Assembly (NCBI GenBank): GCA_002015125.1
Contig: MUYB01000015.1
Location: 62,210 to 126,209 of the forward strand
Direction: 5' to 3'
Length of the DNA: 64,000 nucleotides
DNA from: [Haemophilus] felis
GTDB taxonomy: Bacteria; Pseudomonadota; Gammaproteobacteria; Enterobacterales; Pasteurellaceae
The translations under genes and the position numbers were made by a program. The notes under the pieces were generated by a model. That model made no database searches, was not told the DNA's origin, and worked only from the letters and a program-made list of their open reading frames with translations. Positions 63,051 to 64,000 of the stretch are shown here, piece after piece; the first letter of the stretch is position 1; each line of letters begins with the position of its first letter.

Positions 63051-64000
63051 TTATCGCATTTCCGCTTTCTTTTCTAGCACTGTCTTTATCCCTTCCTTTA
63101 TCTGCTAGTCAATTTTTCAATCCCAACCTAAACGAAAATCTCACTCATATCACTAAACGCACTGGCGTTGACAATTTTAAACAGTATGTGGCTGGCAAGC
63201 CTTGGCCAGGTGTAGGGCCAAATGGTGAAGCCGCTGGCACGGCTCCCTTGTCTTATGCTCGCATTCCTGCGATGACTATTACTGACGATAACAAATTGGT
63301 GGTGATGTTTGATTTACGTTGGAACAGTGCAACCGATCAAAATCGCATCGATCCAGGCATCGCCATTTCAGAAGACGGAGGTTACAGTTGGACGAGAAAA
63401 ACCGCTTGGACATTCGATAAGGGGGAGGATCCGCTACGCCGTGCCATGGATCCCACGATTTTGCATAACGCCGTTGATGGGAGTTTATATGCCTTGCACG
63501 GCACTTGGGCATCAGGCAATCAAAACTGGTATCAAAATCGGGTGAGTTACTACAACAATAATATTTGGGCGGCGACTATTCATAAATCCACGGATGGTGG
63601 GAAAACTTGGGAGAAAAATGCACAATTTGCCAAAGGGCAAAACGAAGAAATCTTTAAAAAAGTGCAAAAAGGTGCTGGTAATTACACTGTAGGGTTTTTA
63701 GGTGGCGTGGGTTCTGGCATTGTGATGCGTGATGGTACGCTGGTTTTCCCTATTCAAACTGCACATGATAAATTACAACCGTCAGTTGCTCGTAATGGAA
63801 AAAAAGACAATACTAACGGTGGTATTGCTGCGAGCATTATGTTTTCTAAAGACAATGGCAAAACGTGGCAAATGTCTGAAACAACCACTCCTGTAGCCCC
63901 AAATCAAATTTCACTGGAAAATATGGTGTTTGAAATCGGTGATAAATTAGTGATGACAGGGCGAGAAGATAGATGTACTAATACATGTAATACTGTTCCC
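63041..64000 (+). CDS. Secreted exo-alpha-sialidase, 5' part only
   Basis: The open frame from ATG 63041 continues to the window edge (320 codons). It starts with a signal peptide (IIAFPLSFLALSLSLPLSA), then the arginine motif RIP in YARIPAM near residue 77. Three Asp boxes follow: SEDGGYSW, STDGGKTW and SKDNGKTW. This is the six-bladed sialidase propeller that frees sialic acid from host glycans. The best ribosome site (AGGAG, 7 bp before ATG 63012) belongs to a different frame that ends at 63077; the ATG at 63041 has a poor site. Removing the two 10-bp units would join 63012 to this frame. GC content seems slightly higher than in neighbours. Confidence 0.85.
   Translation, partial: MQKIIAFPLSFLALSLSLPLSASQFFNPNLNENLTHITKRTGVDNFKQYVAGKPWPGVGPNGEAAGTAPLSYARIPAMTITDDNKLVVMFDLRWNSATDQNRIDPGIAISEDGGYSWTRKTAWTFDKGEDPLRRAMDPTILHNAVDGSLYALHGTWASGNQNWYQNRVSYYNNNIWAATIHKSTDGGKTWEKNAQFAKGQNEEIFKKVQKGAGNYTVGFLGGVGSGIVMRDGTLVFPIQTAHDKLQPSVARNGKKDNTNGGIAASIMFSKDNGKTWQMSETTTPVAPNQISLENMVFEIGDKLVMTGREDRCTNTCNTVP

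Overview
The window is 64 kb of an AT-rich gammaproteobacterial chromosome from the family Pasteurellaceae. The gene content points to Haemophilus or a close relative: pepA-lptFG, an LPS core glycosyltransferase, a yia/ula-type diketogulonate locus, an IS1016-like element, and Hin-type DNA uptake signal cores (AAGTGCGGT). Those cores are sparse: six perfect copies were found by eye. BamA looks clearly diverged from the H. influenzae protein as remembered, so the species is left open.

Layout. 1-0.9 kb: a choline-kinase-like (LicA-type) gene that runs off the left edge in an AGTC tetranucleotide tract. 0.9-4.7 kb: pepA and the LPS exporter pair lptFG. 5-5.3 kb: a tRNA cluster (two Arg-ACG copies and Ser-GCT) with its promoter. 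5.4-10.6 kb: rep, deoD, nupC and a YczE-like membrane protein. 10.6-14.4 kb: a two-domain glycosyltransferase and the rpsP-rimM-trmD-rplS operon. 14.5-17.5 kb: tktA and ybhA. 17.5-31.4 kb: a sugar-acid locus. 31.4-34.1 kb: a scrapyard of gene remnants, a broken toxin-antitoxin pair and an IS1016-like insertion. 34.2-37.5 kb: yqhA, ridA and the pab genes. 37.6-47.3 kb: the envelope block lpxD-skp-bamA-rseP-cdsA-uppS-dxr-frr-pyrH. 47.4-54 kb: a phosphoethanolamine transferase, gmhA, hpt, pmbA, darP, yeiH and trmL, with an unannotated candidate Fur-controlled small RNA between hpt and pmbA. 54-62.7 kb: the alpha and spc ribosomal protein operons with their own promoter. 63-64 kb: the start of a secreted sialidase.

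How the genes work together. YiaMNO (TRAP) imports 2,3-diketo-L-gulonate. YiaK reduces it, LyxK phosphorylates it, UlaD decarboxylates it, and UlaE and UlaF epimerise the product to D-xylulose 5-phosphate, which transketolase (tktA, nearby) consumes. In this genome the locus is split by a complete sugar ABC transporter and a cytoplasmic SMP-30 lactonase placed between yiaK and yiaL. Both halves carry a CRP-like site of the form TGTGA-N6-TCTCA. A second, mostly deleted copy of the same ABC transporter lies 3-4 kb away, beside the last codons of a second IclR regulator.

Most notable items: (1) the lactonase plus ABC module inside the diketogulonate locus and its decayed paralogue; (2) a textbook Fur box, sigma70 promoter and terminator unit of about 105 nt resembling a RyhB/HrrF-type small RNA; (3) a 10-bp tandem repeat that puts the best-placed start codon of the sialidase out of frame; (4) an AGTC repeat tract in the LicA-like gene; (5) a toxin gene stopped by a single nonsense codon next to an intact antitoxin.
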